This document shows positions 1-5,224 of a stretch of DNA of 6,047 nt, piece after piece. The stretch is from an uncultured Chloroflexota bacterium. GTDB lineage: Bacteria; Chloroflexota; Dehalococcoidia; UBA3495. The notes beneath the pieces were generated by a model. It did not search any database and was not told where the DNA came from. It saw only the letters and a program-made list of their open reading frames with translations. Positions within the stretch are counted from its first letter, which is position 1. Every line of letters starts with the position of its first letter. Location of the stretch: the NCBI GenBank assembly GCA_913020235.1, contig CAJWBT010000153.1:1-6047 (forward strand). Direction: 5' to 3'. The position numbers were made by a program, and so were the translations under genes.

Positions 1-34
1 GGTGCGCCATCAGGGCATTGTCTGCTTCCGGCAT
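1..34 (-). CDS. N-terminal fragment of an unidentified minus-strand gene
   Basis: The complement of positions 32-34 is an ATG that opens a reading frame running off the left edge. The visible 11 codons read MPEADNALMAH. The start is chosen because a textbook Shine-Dalgarno sequence AAGGAGG lies at 50-44 on the minus strand, 9 bases before the ATG. Eleven residues are too few to name a family. The gene runs in the same direction as the crotonase gene that ends at 707, but about 670 non-coding bases separate them, so they need not share a transcript. The Shine-Dalgarno sits in the loop of a small predicted hairpin (39-63). The gene is inferred from the start signal alone. Confidence 0.6.
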   Translation of the reverse strand, partial: MPEADNALMAH

Positions 35-38
35 AGCT

Positions 39-63
39 AAAGCCCTCCTTCCATTAAGGCTTT
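39..63 (-). promoter_or_regulatory. Hairpin with the Shine-Dalgarno in its loop
   Basis: On the minus strand AAAGCC (63-58) can pair with GGCTTT (44-39), a 6 bp stem enclosing 13 bases. Most of the AAGGAGG ribosome binding site (50-44) of the left-edge gene lies in this loop, and its last G is the first base of the 3' arm. The ATG follows 4 bases after the stem. Such a structure could present or partly hide the ribosome site. The stem is short and may be chance. Confidence 0.3.
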
Positions 64-104
64 GATCGAGCCGTGGTTCCGTCTGTCTACCAGCCCCGAT
101 CTAC

Positions 105-120
105 AAGATATCGTTATCTT
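105..120. promoter_or_regulatory. AT-rich dyad, possible operator
   Basis: AAGATA (105-110) and TATCTT (115-120) form a perfect 6-4-6 inverted repeat around TCGT. It lies about 70 bases upstream of the start of the left-edge minus-strand gene, in an otherwise GC-rich gap. That is a reasonable place for a repressor or activator site. No -35/-10 pair of good quality was found beside it, so the role is inference from symmetry and position. Confidence 0.3.
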
Positions 121-672
121 GGCCGCCACAATCCGGCCTCGGGGCACCCTCCGTCGGTGCGGGCTGCTGTCCTCGCAGGTGTTGTTCTATGCTCTCCGGA
201 TCAAACGAATCCACTCGGCAATGTGGCTCTGCGAGGCGCCTCCAACTATAAATTGGTGCCCCTGAGGTGTCAACTGACATTCGATTCGATGAAGCAGCCC
301 GGAACCATGAGGTAACTGGTCCGTTGCCAACGGTAGGAGCCCAAAGCGCCCCCCGGTCCGCTGAGGTAGGTGGCCCTGCCACGGTCGTCCCAAGCGTCGG
401 TATCTTCTGGACTCAGGAGTCCCGCCGCCTCGTGACAGAAGCCCGCGAAGGAGGTGCAGGAATGTCGGAGCCTGTCGTCAGGACACCACTGCCTGGTTGG
501 CCGCACAAGCAAGCAAAGGCCGGCCAGTAGTGAGGCTGTGCCAACCTTTGCCGATGCGATCGCACTGGTCCGGCGGCGGTTGTGGCACGCCTCTGGCACT
601 TCTTCCATGTCGCCGGAACAACCCGACGTCAGAAAAGTACCAGCGCCAATGTTCACGAGCCTCATAAAATCG
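121..672. other. Long non-coding stretch with no recognisable gene
   Basis: Several overlapping frames on both strands stay open for up to about 130 codons here, but none has a credible ribosome binding site, recognisable motif or family-like composition. Two of them run into the crotonase gene in an incompatible frame. No tRNA, rRNA, CRISPR or transposase remnant was seen. The stretch may be control sequence or decayed former coding DNA. Nothing in it could be assigned. Confidence 0.5.
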
Positions 673-689
673 CTAGCTCATGCAGCTAG
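666..689 (-). terminator. Weak candidate terminator of the crotonase gene
   Basis: Just beyond the crotonase stop codon, reading the minus strand, CTAGCT (689-684) pairs with AGCTAG (678-673) around a 5-base loop, followed by CG and a run of four T (669-666). The position is right for rho-independent termination. The stem is only 6 bp, half of it A-T, and the T run is short, so it would be a weak terminator. Confidence 0.35.
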
Positions 690-706
690 AATTCTCAAAG
701 TCCCGC

Positions 707-1510
707 TTAGCGACCGAGCCATCTGGGGGGCCTTTTCTCAACAAACGCCAAAGCGCCCTCCTTGTAGTCCTCGCTGTTGTGCACAACGAGTGCGGCTTCC
801 CCCGCCGAGTTGAGGGCGCTTTCCAGGTTCATGGCAAGAGAGTCATAGGTGAGCCGCTTTATGAGCCGGATAGCCAACGGCGGGCCCGATGCCAACTCCC
901 TGGCGTACTCCATGGTCTGCTGCATAAGGTCTTCCTGGGAGACCACCCTGTTTACGTACCCGATGCGTAGTGCCTCCTGAGCATCCACGGCCCGACCAGT
1001 CCACATGAGATCCAGGGCATTGGTGAGCCCAACGATCCTTGGAAGCAGGTAGCAGCCTCCATCCCCCGGCACAGTGGCCCGCCGCACATACGCCATGACA
1101 AACTTGGCGTTGTCCGAAGCGAGACGTATGTCGCACATGGAGGCCATGTCCATGCCGGCCCCGGCGCAGGGGCCGTTGATGGCTGCAATGTACGGTTTGT
1201 CCAGGGTTTGAAGCAGCTTTGGTATAGGGTGTATATCGTTTTGTATGTGGCGCGGGTCGCCGTACGGGGTTTTGGTGCCCGCCTTTTGGCGAGCCGCACG
1301 GGCTTTCACGTCAGCTCCAGCGCAGAAGCCCCTACCAGCCCCCGTAACCACCACGACCCTGACATCATCGTCATCTTTGGCATCTTGCAGGGCCGCAAGC
1401 CAGCTCCGGAGCATATCCATGCTGAAGGCGTTCAGCACTTCCGGGCGGTTCAAAGTTATTATGGCTATGTTGCCTTCTTTTGTGTACAGGAGGTCCTGGT
1501 ACTCTGTCAT
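707..1510 (-). CDS. Enoyl-CoA hydratase/isomerase (crotonase) family protein
   Basis: A complete 267-residue protein, the normal length for the crotonase superfamily, whose members act on acyl-CoA thioesters in the cytoplasm. The N-terminal strand pattern IAIITLNRPEVLNAF (16-30) is typical. GFCAGAD (61-67) supplies the first oxyanion-hole amide. GPCAGAGMDMASMCDIRLAS (113-132) supplies the second and the core helix. VPGDGGCYLLPRIVG (147-161) and the C-terminal FVEKRPP (257-263) match the family. By hand alignment to rat mitochondrial enoyl-CoA hydratase, the catalytic Glu144 corresponds to Asp121 and Glu164 to Tyr141. Canonical hydration is therefore doubtful, and isomerase, hydrolase or another crotonase reaction is possible. 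The ATG start is preceded by AAGGAGG (1526-1520), 9 bases away. Substrate is unknown. It is transcribed divergently from the M28-like gene, with a 409-base control region between them. The family call is secure; the exact reaction is not. Confidence 0.93.
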   Translation of the reverse strand: MTEYQDLLYTKEGNIAIITLNRPEVLNAFSMDMLRSWLAALQDAKDDDDVRVVVVTGAGRGFCAGADVKARAARQKAGTKTPYGDPRHIQNDIHPIPKLLQTLDKPYIAAINGPCAGAGMDMASMCDIRLASDNAKFVMAYVRRATVPGDGGCYLLPRIVGLTNALDLMWTGRAVDAQEALRIGYVNRVVSQEDLMQQTMEYARELASGPPLAIRLIKRLTYDSLAMNLESALNSAGEAALVVHNSEDYKEGALAFVEKRPPRWLGR

Positions 1511-1619
1511 CTCTCTTCCCCTCCTTCTTCTCTCGGCGTAGGCCCGCGATCAGCTCTGCGTCTTTAATTGAGTTGGACCCGGAAATTCGGACAGGCAGCT
1601 AAACGAGAGTGCCGCTCCT

Positions 1620-1645
1620 AGTATACTGGCAGATATTGCTGTCAA
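1620..1645 (-). promoter_or_regulatory. Candidate promoter for the crotonase gene
   Basis: On the minus strand a perfect -35 hexamer TTGACA (1645-1640) is followed by TATACT (1625-1620), five of six matches to the -10 consensus. It lies about 110 bases upstream of the crotonase ATG and points towards it. The spacer is only 14 bases against an optimum near 17, so this may be a weak or activator-dependent promoter, or coincidence. Confidence 0.33.
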
Positions 1646-1779
1646 AGCCAATGCTCTGCTGAGCGACGCTCGGGGGGTTTCCACCGAGAGGGGCTCGTAG
1701 CTTTTGATGGAACGGGCGATTGCCTGACGGAAGACACTTCGAGCTTGACTACCCAGCGTCAGGGGCAGAAAATTTCGAG

Positions 1780-1799
1780 ACACTATGAAACAATAGTGT
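1780..1799. promoter_or_regulatory. Perfect palindrome ACACTAT-N6-ATAGTGT, possible operator
   Basis: ACACTAT (1780-1786) and ATAGTGT (1793-1799) form a perfect 7-6-7 inverted repeat in the divergent region between the crotonase and the M28-like gene. It overlaps the -35 box of the candidate plus-strand promoter at 1785-1813. The CACTAT-N6-ATAGTG core recurs at 5041-5058 and, with one wobble change, at 3126-3143. Position and symmetry suit a dimeric regulator site. A hairpin in RNA, or an outlying member of the repeat family at 3126 and 5041, is the alternative. Confidence 0.45.
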
Positions 1800-1813
1800 G
1801 CGTAGGCTAGAAT
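1785..1813 (+). promoter_or_regulatory. Candidate promoter for the M28-like gene
   Basis: ATGAAA (1785-1790, four of six matches to TTGACA) and TAGAAT (1808-1813, five of six matches to TATAAT) are separated by an ideal 17 bases and point to the M28-like gene, about 105 bases upstream of its start. The -35 box and part of the spacer lie inside the palindrome at 1780-1799, so a protein bound there would be expected to block or control this promoter. Prediction by eye only. Confidence 0.35.
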
Positions 1814-1893
1814 TGCCGGTCTGCCAACTTGATTACTACCCCCATCTCACTCAGCGGATCCCGGCTGGCTGGCGGAGAGGAACCAATACTGAT

Positions 1894-1923
1894 ATGTTGA
1901 AACGCTCACCAGGGGATAAATGA
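1894..1923 (+). CDS. Possible 9-codon leader ORF overlapping the M28-like start
   Basis: ATG at 1894 opens a frame MLKRSPGDK ending with TGA at 1921-1923, which overlaps the downstream ATG at 1920 in an ATGA arrangement typical of translational coupling. A purine-rich GGAGAGG (1874-1880) lies 13 bases before it, longer than optimal spacing. The AGGGGA site of the main gene lies inside this mini-ORF. A coupled leader peptide is possible, but an ORF this short is easily chance. Confidence 0.2.
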   Translation: MLKRSPGDK

Positions 1924-3041
1924 TGAACCAGCGTATTTCATCTATTATTCAAGAATTCGACGCCCAAGGGTGGCACCGGACTGGGACTGAGACGGACAAC
2001 CGATCCGCTCGCTGGCTGGTCGATAAGGGGCGTTCACTGGGCTTGGACTTGGAACTCGAACGCTTTGAATTTGACCGAGTAGTTCCTCGGGATTGCTACC
2101 TGGAGATTAACGGGCGTCGGATTCAAGGTTTGCCATTCTTCGACGGCGGGTTCACCTCCCCCGATGGCATCTCGGGACGCATCGGCCCAATTGGTTCGGG
2201 ATCGGAGATCGGCCTGGGCGAAATCGTCCGGGGAACCAATCAAGCATCGCAGGATTTCCGCCGGTCCCCTGGGCACCTAGCCCTAGTGGCAGTTACCTTG
2301 GGGGGAAAACCGGGCCTCATGGCAACCAACGCTCCGGCTTTCCGCCAGCCCTTTGGTCCTCCTGTGCTACAGGTCAGCAGCGAAGAGCAAGATTGGCTGA
2401 CGGGACACGCCCAGGGGAACTCCTTGGTCCGGCTGGTGGCCGCAGCCGAACGAGTTGGCGCAGAGTCTTTCAACGTCACCGGCCGAGTAAAGGGCAGTAG
2501 CCAAACATTGCCACCCGTGATAGTTATGACACCCCGCAGCGGCTGGTGGCAGTGTGCATCAGAGAGGGGCAGGGGATTGGCCTGCTGGCTTGAGGTGGTG
2601 CGACATGTGGTTTCGTCCAGGCCCGGCAGGGACGTGATATTCGTCGCTACCAGCGCCCACGAGTTAGGCCTTTTGGGACTCGACAATTTCCTGGGCCGGC
2701 GTCCCGGCCTGGCTGAACGCGCGCACGTGTGGCTCCATTTCGGAGCTGACGTAGGTCTGGAGAGTCAGGTTTCCTTCACCGATGACGAACTCAAGTCCCA
2801 AACCCTGACTGCTCTGGAAGACGCCGGAGCTAGCCCCGTAACGCATGCGCCTTACGGCACCACAGTTGGGGCCGAGTCCCTGGTCGTGGCCGGGCTCGGA
2901 GGGAGGGTTGTTGCCTTGATTGGACACAGCGCGCTGTTCCACTTGGAATCCGACCGCTGGGCTCAGGGTTTTGATACAGATTCCATCGGCCGGTTCGCCA
3001 ACGCATTTGCCAACCTGGCACTGCAACTATCCAAGAGCTAG
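1920..3041 (+). CDS. Divergent M28-like (zinc aminopeptidase fold) protein
   Basis: A complete 373-residue protein with no signal peptide or membrane segment, so probably cytoplasmic. The layout resembles peptidase family M28 with an inserted protease-associated-like region. An N-terminal segment contains WLVDKGRSLGLDLELERF (32-49). The insert runs roughly 60-165 (GEIVRG, LALVAVT, FGPPVLQVS). The core runs roughly 195-373. TPRSGWW (204-210) stands where M28 enzymes carry the HxD zinc motif, so the His is Thr204. CASERGRG (212-219) replaces the bridging-Asp segment, with Glu215 at the Asp. ATSAHELGLLG (243-253) replaces the Glu-Glu pair, keeping metal-ligand Glu248 but with His247 for the general base. 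FHLESD (340-345) preserves the final His. I recall similar GWW-CASER-HELG sequences as a conserved hypothetical group, so the changes may be functional. AGGGGA (1911-1916) precedes two adjacent ATGs (1920, 1923); the second is spaced slightly better. Activity and substrate are unknown. Confidence 0.8.
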   Translation: MMNQRISSIIQEFDAQGWHRTGTETDNRSARWLVDKGRSLGLDLELERFEFDRVVPRDCYLEINGRRIQGLPFFDGGFTSPDGISGRIGPIGSGSEIGLGEIVRGTNQASQDFRRSPGHLALVAVTLGGKPGLMATNAPAFRQPFGPPVLQVSSEEQDWLTGHAQGNSLVRLVAAAERVGAESFNVTGRVKGSSQTLPPVIVMTPRSGWWQCASERGRGLACWLEVVRHVVSSRPGRDVIFVATSAHELGLLGLDNFLGRRPGLAERAHVWLHFGADVGLESQVSFTDDELKSQTLTALEDAGASPVTHAPYGTTVGAESLVVAGLGGRVVALIGHSALFHLESDRWAQGFDTDSIGRFANAFANLALQLSKS

Positions 3042-3056
3042 CGAGACTAGTATTTT

Positions 3057-3091
3057 GGAGTGGGCCATTGGGTGTTGCAAAGGGCCACTCC
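3057..3091 (+). terminator. Hairpin just after the M28-like gene, possible terminator
   Basis: GGAGTGG (3057-3063) pairs perfectly with CCACTCC (3085-3091) starting 16 bases after the stop codon. Two further C-G pairs follow inside one mismatch, and the loop is 15 bases. The location fits a transcript end. No T run follows the stem, so it is not a standard intrinsic terminator. It could protect the 3' end of the mRNA or assist factor-dependent termination. Confidence 0.35.
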
Positions 3092-3125
3092 GAAGAGGTC
3101 CTCTGGCCACTCTGGGACGCGGAGA

Positions 3126-3275
3126 CACTATTCGCACATGGTGTCTGTGGGCCCATGTGCCCAGGAGGGGTGATTTGTTTGAAGTGGACGTGAGCCGTTT
3201 CTAGGCGGACGCGGCGCCCACCTGGGAAACTGCCCTCCCCTTCGCCGCTTCCCTTGAATACTGTCCACTGCAGGA
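3126..3275 (+). repeat. Diverged intergenic repeat, copy 1 (left of the MFS gene)
   Basis: Positions 3126-3235 align without gaps to 5041-5150, with about 74 of 110 identical by hand count. The best blocks are CACTATTCGCA (3126-3136), the stretch around TTCTAG (3199-3204) and GACGCGGCGCCCACCTG nearby. Weaker similarity continues to about 3275 with a 3-base shift. The first block forms a hairpin: GACACTAT (3124-3131) pairs with ATGGTGTC (3138-3145) through eight pairs including one T-G wobble. A second small stem, TGGGC (3148-3152) with GCCCA (3159-3163), follows. No coding capacity is recognised. It lies between the 3' ends of the convergent M28-like and MFS genes. A relic mobile element or a structured RNA element are the leading ideas. 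The right boundary is approximate. Confidence 0.6.
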
Positions 3276-3413
3276 GTGAGGTGGACCCCAGCAATTGCAC
3301 AGAATTGAGGCAAGATCAGTTGAGGATCCCGGTGCTTCTTCACAGGCTACTCCGTCAACCTCATCACCCTGAGGGGCGGCCAAGGAACTGATAAGCGGCC
3401 GGGGCATCTTGGG
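3276..3413. other. Convergent intergenic tail without recognised features
   Basis: This is the remainder of the gap between the convergent M28-like and MFS genes. On the MFS (minus) strand, GGCCGC-type arms near 3375-3402 could pair weakly, but there is no T run and no convincing terminator. No gene or RNA was recognised. Confidence 0.4.
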
Positions 3414-4709
3414 TCAGCCGGCGGCGGCCGGGGCCGATTGGGCCTGGTAGCGCGTCGAGTACTTGTGCTCCTTGATGGTGAACGCGGAGAGGGCTGCCGG
3501 GAACAGCAGGGAGCCGACGATGGCAAAAGGAACCGTGTAGGAGCCGGTCACGTCTTTGAGGACTCCGGCCAGCAACACCGACAACGCGCCGCCTAGCTGG
3601 TGGAATCCAAACGAAATCCCGGAGATGGTCCCGAGGGCCCGCACACCGTAGACGTCGGCAGTCAGAGCCTTGGTCACGACGGCGGTGGCGCCCCAGGAGA
3701 CCCCGGCAAGAGTAGCGAAGGCCCACAAACCTGTGGTCGACGGCGCGGCTAGCAACGTGATGTAGGCGCAGCCGCGGAAAAAGTACCCTATGGCCAGGAC
3801 GTTCTTCCGCCGGAACCGGTCCGCCAGTATCCCGGCTCCGATGTTGCCCAACACGTTCAGGAACATCATGAAAGAGAAGGCCCAGGCCGCCGTGATGGCA
3901 GATACCCCCACATCCTCCTCGGCGTAGGCCACGAAGTGAAACGATATCACTGAGGTGGTGCACCCACAAACGAAGTAGGCAGCAGATATCTGCCAGATGG
4001 GCGAGGACCGGAACGACTTGGTCCACCGGTCCGTTTCCAGTGGCCCTCGCGCCCGGTAACTAGGGCCCGTGGCGCCGCTCTGACGCGGGTCGGGGTCGCC
4101 GTCGGGGTGCAGCCCCATCCCGCCGGGATCGTCGCGAAGGAACATGAAGGCCAGAGGCACCGAGAGTGCCAGGATGATCAGGCCCAAAACTGTCCAGCTT
4201 GCCCGCCAACTCGTGGCCTCAATCAGGTAGGCGGCGAAAGGTACCAGCACCAGTCCACCCAGCGAGCTGCCGGCGCCGTTCAGGCCAACCACGGTGCCCC
4301 GCCTGCGTTGGAACCACCTGGCCAGCAAGGCCCCGGTGTTGATCGAAGACGCACCGCTCAGGGCGGTAGAGGCGACGATTCCAAACATGAAGGCGAGGAA
4401 CAGGATGTGGAAGGTGAGGGCGAGGGAGGCCGTGGCCAGGCCAACGACGATCAGGCTGGCCACGATTACGCGGACCCCCGATCGGTCGAAAAGGTACCCC
4501 ATAAGCGGCTGGGTCAACCCGTTGACCAGGACGCCCAACGCGACGGCTGAGGATATGGTCGTCCGGTCCCAGCCGAACTCCTCGCTCATGGGGACGACGA
4601 AAACGCCAACGGCCTGGCGGGCGCCGACTGTGACGAAGGCGATGAAAAGGCACGCCGCGGCCACGTACCAGCCGAAGTACGGGCCGGGTCTAGGGGTGGA
4701 GTTGGTCAT
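3414..4709 (-). CDS. MFS transporter, OFA/monocarboxylate-like, 12 membrane segments
   Basis: A complete 431-residue inner-membrane protein of the major facilitator superfamily. It probably moves a small organic anion by proton or anion coupling; the substrate is unknown. It opens with FGWYVAAACLFIAF (12-25), characteristic of the oxalate/formate antiporter and monocarboxylate-like branch, followed by VVPMSEEFGWDR (38-49). The loop 2-3 signature is GYLFDRSGVRVI (71-82) and its second-half counterpart is GILADRFRRKNV (293-304). GLNGAGSSLGG (142-152) lies in segment 5. A hydrophilic central loop with RDDPGGMGLHPDG (192-204) extends to about 235 and separates the two six-helix halves. The tail is short and Ala/Pro-rich. 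I choose ATG at 4709; an in-frame TTG lies immediately before it at 4712. Neither has a clear Shine-Dalgarno, unlike the other genes here. The gene is flanked by the two copies of a diverged repeat. Confidence 0.92.
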   Translation of the reverse strand: MTNSTPRPGPYFGWYVAAACLFIAFVTVGARQAVGVFVVPMSEEFGWDRTTISSAVALGVLVNGLTQPLMGYLFDRSGVRVIVASLIVVGLATASLALTFHILFLAFMFGIVASTALSGASSINTGALLARWFQRRRGTVVGLNGAGSSLGGLVLVPFAAYLIEATSWRASWTVLGLIILALSVPLAFMFLRDDPGGMGLHPDGDPDPRQSGATGPSYRARGPLETDRWTKSFRSSPIWQISAAYFVCGCTTSVISFHFVAYAEEDVGVSAITAAWAFSFMMFLNVLGNIGAGILADRFRRKNVLAIGYFFRGCAYITLLAAPSTTGLWAFATLAGVSWGATAVVTKALTADVYGVRALGTISGISFGFHQLGGALSVLLAGVLKDVTGSYTVPFAIVGSLLFPAALSAFTIKEHKYSTRYQAQSAPAAAG

Positions 4710-4811
4710 CAAGCGCCGTTAGCCGTATCCGGTTCGAGCCCGTTCACGCCGAAGCGGGCCAGGCAATCGCATCCAGCGTCGATCCCCTCAAAGCCAAGTC
4801 CGCCCGCACCG

Positions 4812-4841
4812 GTATCATGTAACATAGACACTTAATATAAC
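4812..4841. promoter_or_regulatory. AT-rich island, likely promoter region upstream of the MFS gene
   Basis: A sharp A+T-rich patch sits in GC-rich sequence about 110-130 bases upstream of the MFS start. Reading towards the MFS gene it offers TATATT (4839-4834) and TATGTT (4826-4821) as -10-like hexamers. Reading the other way it offers TATAAC (4836-4841). No good -35 box was found at the right spacing for any of them. It may serve both directions, since a plus-strand terminator lies 70 bases to the right. It also contains ATGT-A-ACAT (4818-4826), a small inverted repeat. Confidence 0.35.
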
Positions 4842-4881
4842 ACCCGGCATCCGGCCCGCACAGCCCACCGCCACTCTCGGA

Positions 4882-4904
4882 GGCCGTGCCCGATGCCACG
4901 AGCC
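4882..4904 (+). other. Hairpin preceding the plus-strand terminator
   Basis: GGC-CGTG (4882-4888) pairs with CACG-GCC (4897-4904, with A4901 bulged) around an 8-base loop. It ends 6 bases before the A-tract arm of the terminator at 4911. A stem directly followed by an intrinsic terminator is what one expects at the 3' end of a small RNA or in an attenuated leader. The structure is predicted by eye and transcription is not shown. Confidence 0.3.
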
Positions 4905-4910
4905 CAGGTG

Positions 4911-4941
4911 AAGGCTCCGGTTTTCTTGTCCGGAGCTTTTT
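4911..4941 (+). terminator. Strong rho-independent terminator on the plus strand
   Basis: GCTCCGG (4914-4920) and CCGGAGC (4930-4936) form a perfect 7 bp GC-rich stem with a 9-base loop, followed by five T (4937-4941). Three bases before the stem (AAG, 4911-4913) can also pair with the T run. The orientation is plus; on the minus strand no T run follows, so it does not end the MmgE/PrpD transcript. No plus-strand gene is recognised between the MFS start and this site, so it must end a small RNA, a leader, or antisense transcription started in the AT-rich island at 4812-4841. Confidence 0.75.
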
Positions 4942-5040
4942 GGGAGAAGTTGAGGCGTACCCAGTCAGTTGGCCAAGTTAGAGTAGTTATAGAGCGAGGG
5001 GCTCCATGTGTTCCCGTTACCGCCGCTGGCTAATCGTGAT

Positions 5041-5190
5041 CACTATTCGCAGATAGTGTCAGTGGCCCTGGATGCCCTGGTGGGCCATGCTATTTGACAC
5101 GTATGGGGGCTGCTTCTAGACGAACGCGACGCCCATCTGAGAGCCACGCCGTTGGTATATCAGCGGGGCTCCTAAATGCAGTCCAACTGA
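5041..5190 (+). repeat. Diverged intergenic repeat, copy 2 (right of the MFS gene)
   Basis: This is the partner of the element at 3126 in the same orientation, aligned without gaps over the first 110 bases at about two-thirds identity and more weakly to about 5190. CACTAT (5041-5046) and ATAGTG (5053-5058) form a perfect 6 bp hairpin around TCGCAG, differing from copy 1 by one loop base and one T-A versus T-G pair. A second stem, TGGCCC (5063-5068) with GGGCCA (5082-5087), follows, as a shorter stem does in copy 1. It lies downstream of the MmgE/PrpD gene and upstream of the MFS gene. Without known relatives its type cannot be fixed. Confidence 0.6.
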
Positions 5191-5224
5191 CCGAATCCAC
5201 GTCAAGATTGCGCCAGAACGGTGA

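Noticed and set aside
270..665. 131-codon minus-strand frame in the left gap, plus overlapping plus-strand frames of 87 and 119 codons
   Set aside because: No ribosome binding sites, no recognisable motifs, and composition rich in Cys, Arg and Trp typical of chance frames. The 119-codon frame runs into the crotonase gene.
1550..1783. 77-codon minus-strand frame with a hydrophobic stretch upstream of the crotonase gene
   Set aside because: It would start at a GTG inside the palindrome with no ribosome binding site, it covers the candidate crotonase promoter, and its protein resembles no known family. It is better explained as control sequence.
3094..3104. Short palindrome AGAGG-T-CCTCT after the M28-like gene
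   Set aside because: A one-base loop cannot form a normal hairpin, there is no T run, and a short symmetric word in GC-rich DNA is expected by chance.
4107..4550. 147-codon plus-strand frame inside the MFS gene
   Set aside because: It is antisense to a clear transporter, and its Gln/His/Gly/Pro-rich, low-hydrophobicity product is the usual shadow of a GC-rich membrane-protein gene.
4710..4712. TTG as the start of the MFS gene
   Set aside because: It adds one residue directly before an ATG and has no better ribosome binding site, so the ATG at 4709 is preferred.
4729..4750. GGTTCGAGCCC resembling a tRNA T-loop
   Set aside because: The T stem pairs at only three of five positions, and no acceptor, D or anticodon arms can be laid out around it.
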